NCBI GenBank assembly: GCA_903928755.1
Contig: CAIYSH010000033.1
Location: 1 to 5,018 of the forward strand
Direction: 5' to 3'
DNA: 5,018 nt
Origin: an uncultured Alphaproteobacteria bacterium
GTDB lineage: Bacteria; Pseudomonadota; Alphaproteobacteria; Caulobacterales; Caulobacteraceae
This document shows, piece after piece, positions 4,666 to 5,018 of this stretch. A model generated the notes under the pieces. The model was not told where the DNA came from and made no database searches. It saw nothing but the letters and a program-made list of their open reading frames with translations. Both the position numbers and the translations under genes were made by a program. How positions within the stretch are numbered: the stretch's first letter is position 1; every line of letters starts with the position of its first letter.

Positions 4666-5018
4666 ATGGCCGCTGCAGCACGGGTGGATCCAAAGACCTA
4701 TTTCACGGCCGAGGAGTGGGCACAGCTCTCACCGCGCTCATTGTGGAAGGGGCTGGCCCTGGTGGCCCATGCCTGGATCGTCATCCTGGCGGCCGGTGCC
4801 ATGGCGATTGTCTGGCCGATCACCCTTCCCCTGGCCGTGATCATTATCGGCGGACGCCAGCTGGGCCTCGGCATTCTGATGCACGACGCCGCGCACGGGG
4901 CCCTGCACCCCGACCCGAAGATCAATGACTTTGTCGGCGAGTGGTTCACAGGCGGCGGTCTGATCCGCTACCGGACCTATCATCTGGGCCACCACAAGTT
5001 CGCCCAGCAGGCGGAAGA
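4666..5018 (+). CDS. Fatty-acid-desaturase-family membrane protein, 3' end cut by the window edge
   Basis: 117 complete codons are visible before the sequence ends; the frame is open to the edge. The start ATG at 4666 has a good ribosome binding site. Hydrophobic stretches near 28-50 and 52-71 resemble the paired membrane helices of the family. Two of the three histidine clusters that hold the di-iron centre are present: HDAAH at 73-77 and HLGHH at 106-110. The typical text HGALHPDPKIND follows the first box. The third box should lie beyond the window. Such enzymes use O2 and electrons to desaturate or hydroxylate acyl chains or related lipids at the inner membrane; carotenoid hydroxylases and ketolases belong to a related fold. 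The family call is firm, the substrate is not. The coupled position behind the P450 suggests the two are made together. Confidence 0.88.
   Translation, partial: MAAAARVDPKTYFTAEEWAQLSPRSLWKGLALVAHAWIVILAAGAMAIVWPITLPLAVIIIGGRQLGLGILMHDAAHGALHPDPKINDFVGEWFTGGGLIRYRTYHLGHHKFAQQAE

Overview
The window is high-GC DNA with very short spacing between co-directional genes and two gene starts that lack a clear Shine-Dalgarno sequence. Together with the look of the proteins, this suggests an alphaproteobacterium, most likely from the Caulobacter/Phenylobacterium group. That assignment is inference from recognition; no marker gene in the window proves it. No rRNA, tRNA, CRISPR array, transposase or recognisable insertion sequence was seen.

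Layout. Positions 1-290 hold no convincing gene. They are about 50% GC by hand count (144/290), against roughly 75% in sampled lines of the neighbouring genes, and they carry several small perfect or near-perfect palindromes. Positions 291-2096 (minus strand) encode a complete ABC half-transporter: a membrane domain followed by an ATPase domain, with every catalytic motif intact. Positions 2097-2428 form a divergent intergenic region of 332 bases, dense in dyad symmetries, with one plausible minus-strand promoter. Positions 2429-3367 (plus) encode UbiA, the 4-hydroxybenzoate polyprenyltransferase of ubiquinone synthesis. Positions 3425-4657 (plus) encode a soluble bacterial cytochrome P450 whose oxygen-activation motif has a leucine where an acidic residue is usual. 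From 4666 to the right edge (plus) lies the first 117 codons of a membrane fatty-acid-desaturase-family protein, with two histidine boxes visible.

How the genes relate. UbiA, the P450 and the desaturase run in one direction with gaps of 57 and 8 bases, so they may share a transcript. The P450-desaturase junction looks translationally coupled, because the desaturase ribosome binding site overlaps the P450 stop codon. The P450 and the desaturase are both O2-dependent oxidation enzymes that need outside electrons, and no ferredoxin or reductase is encoded here. A shared lipid or isoprenoid substrate is a reasonable guess but is not shown by the sequence. The ABC transporter points the other way and need not be functionally linked.

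Most of the window is ordinary core metabolism and transport. The points most worth following up are the P450 I-helix substitution, the P450-desaturase coupling, and the stack of inverted repeats between the ABC transporter and ubiA.
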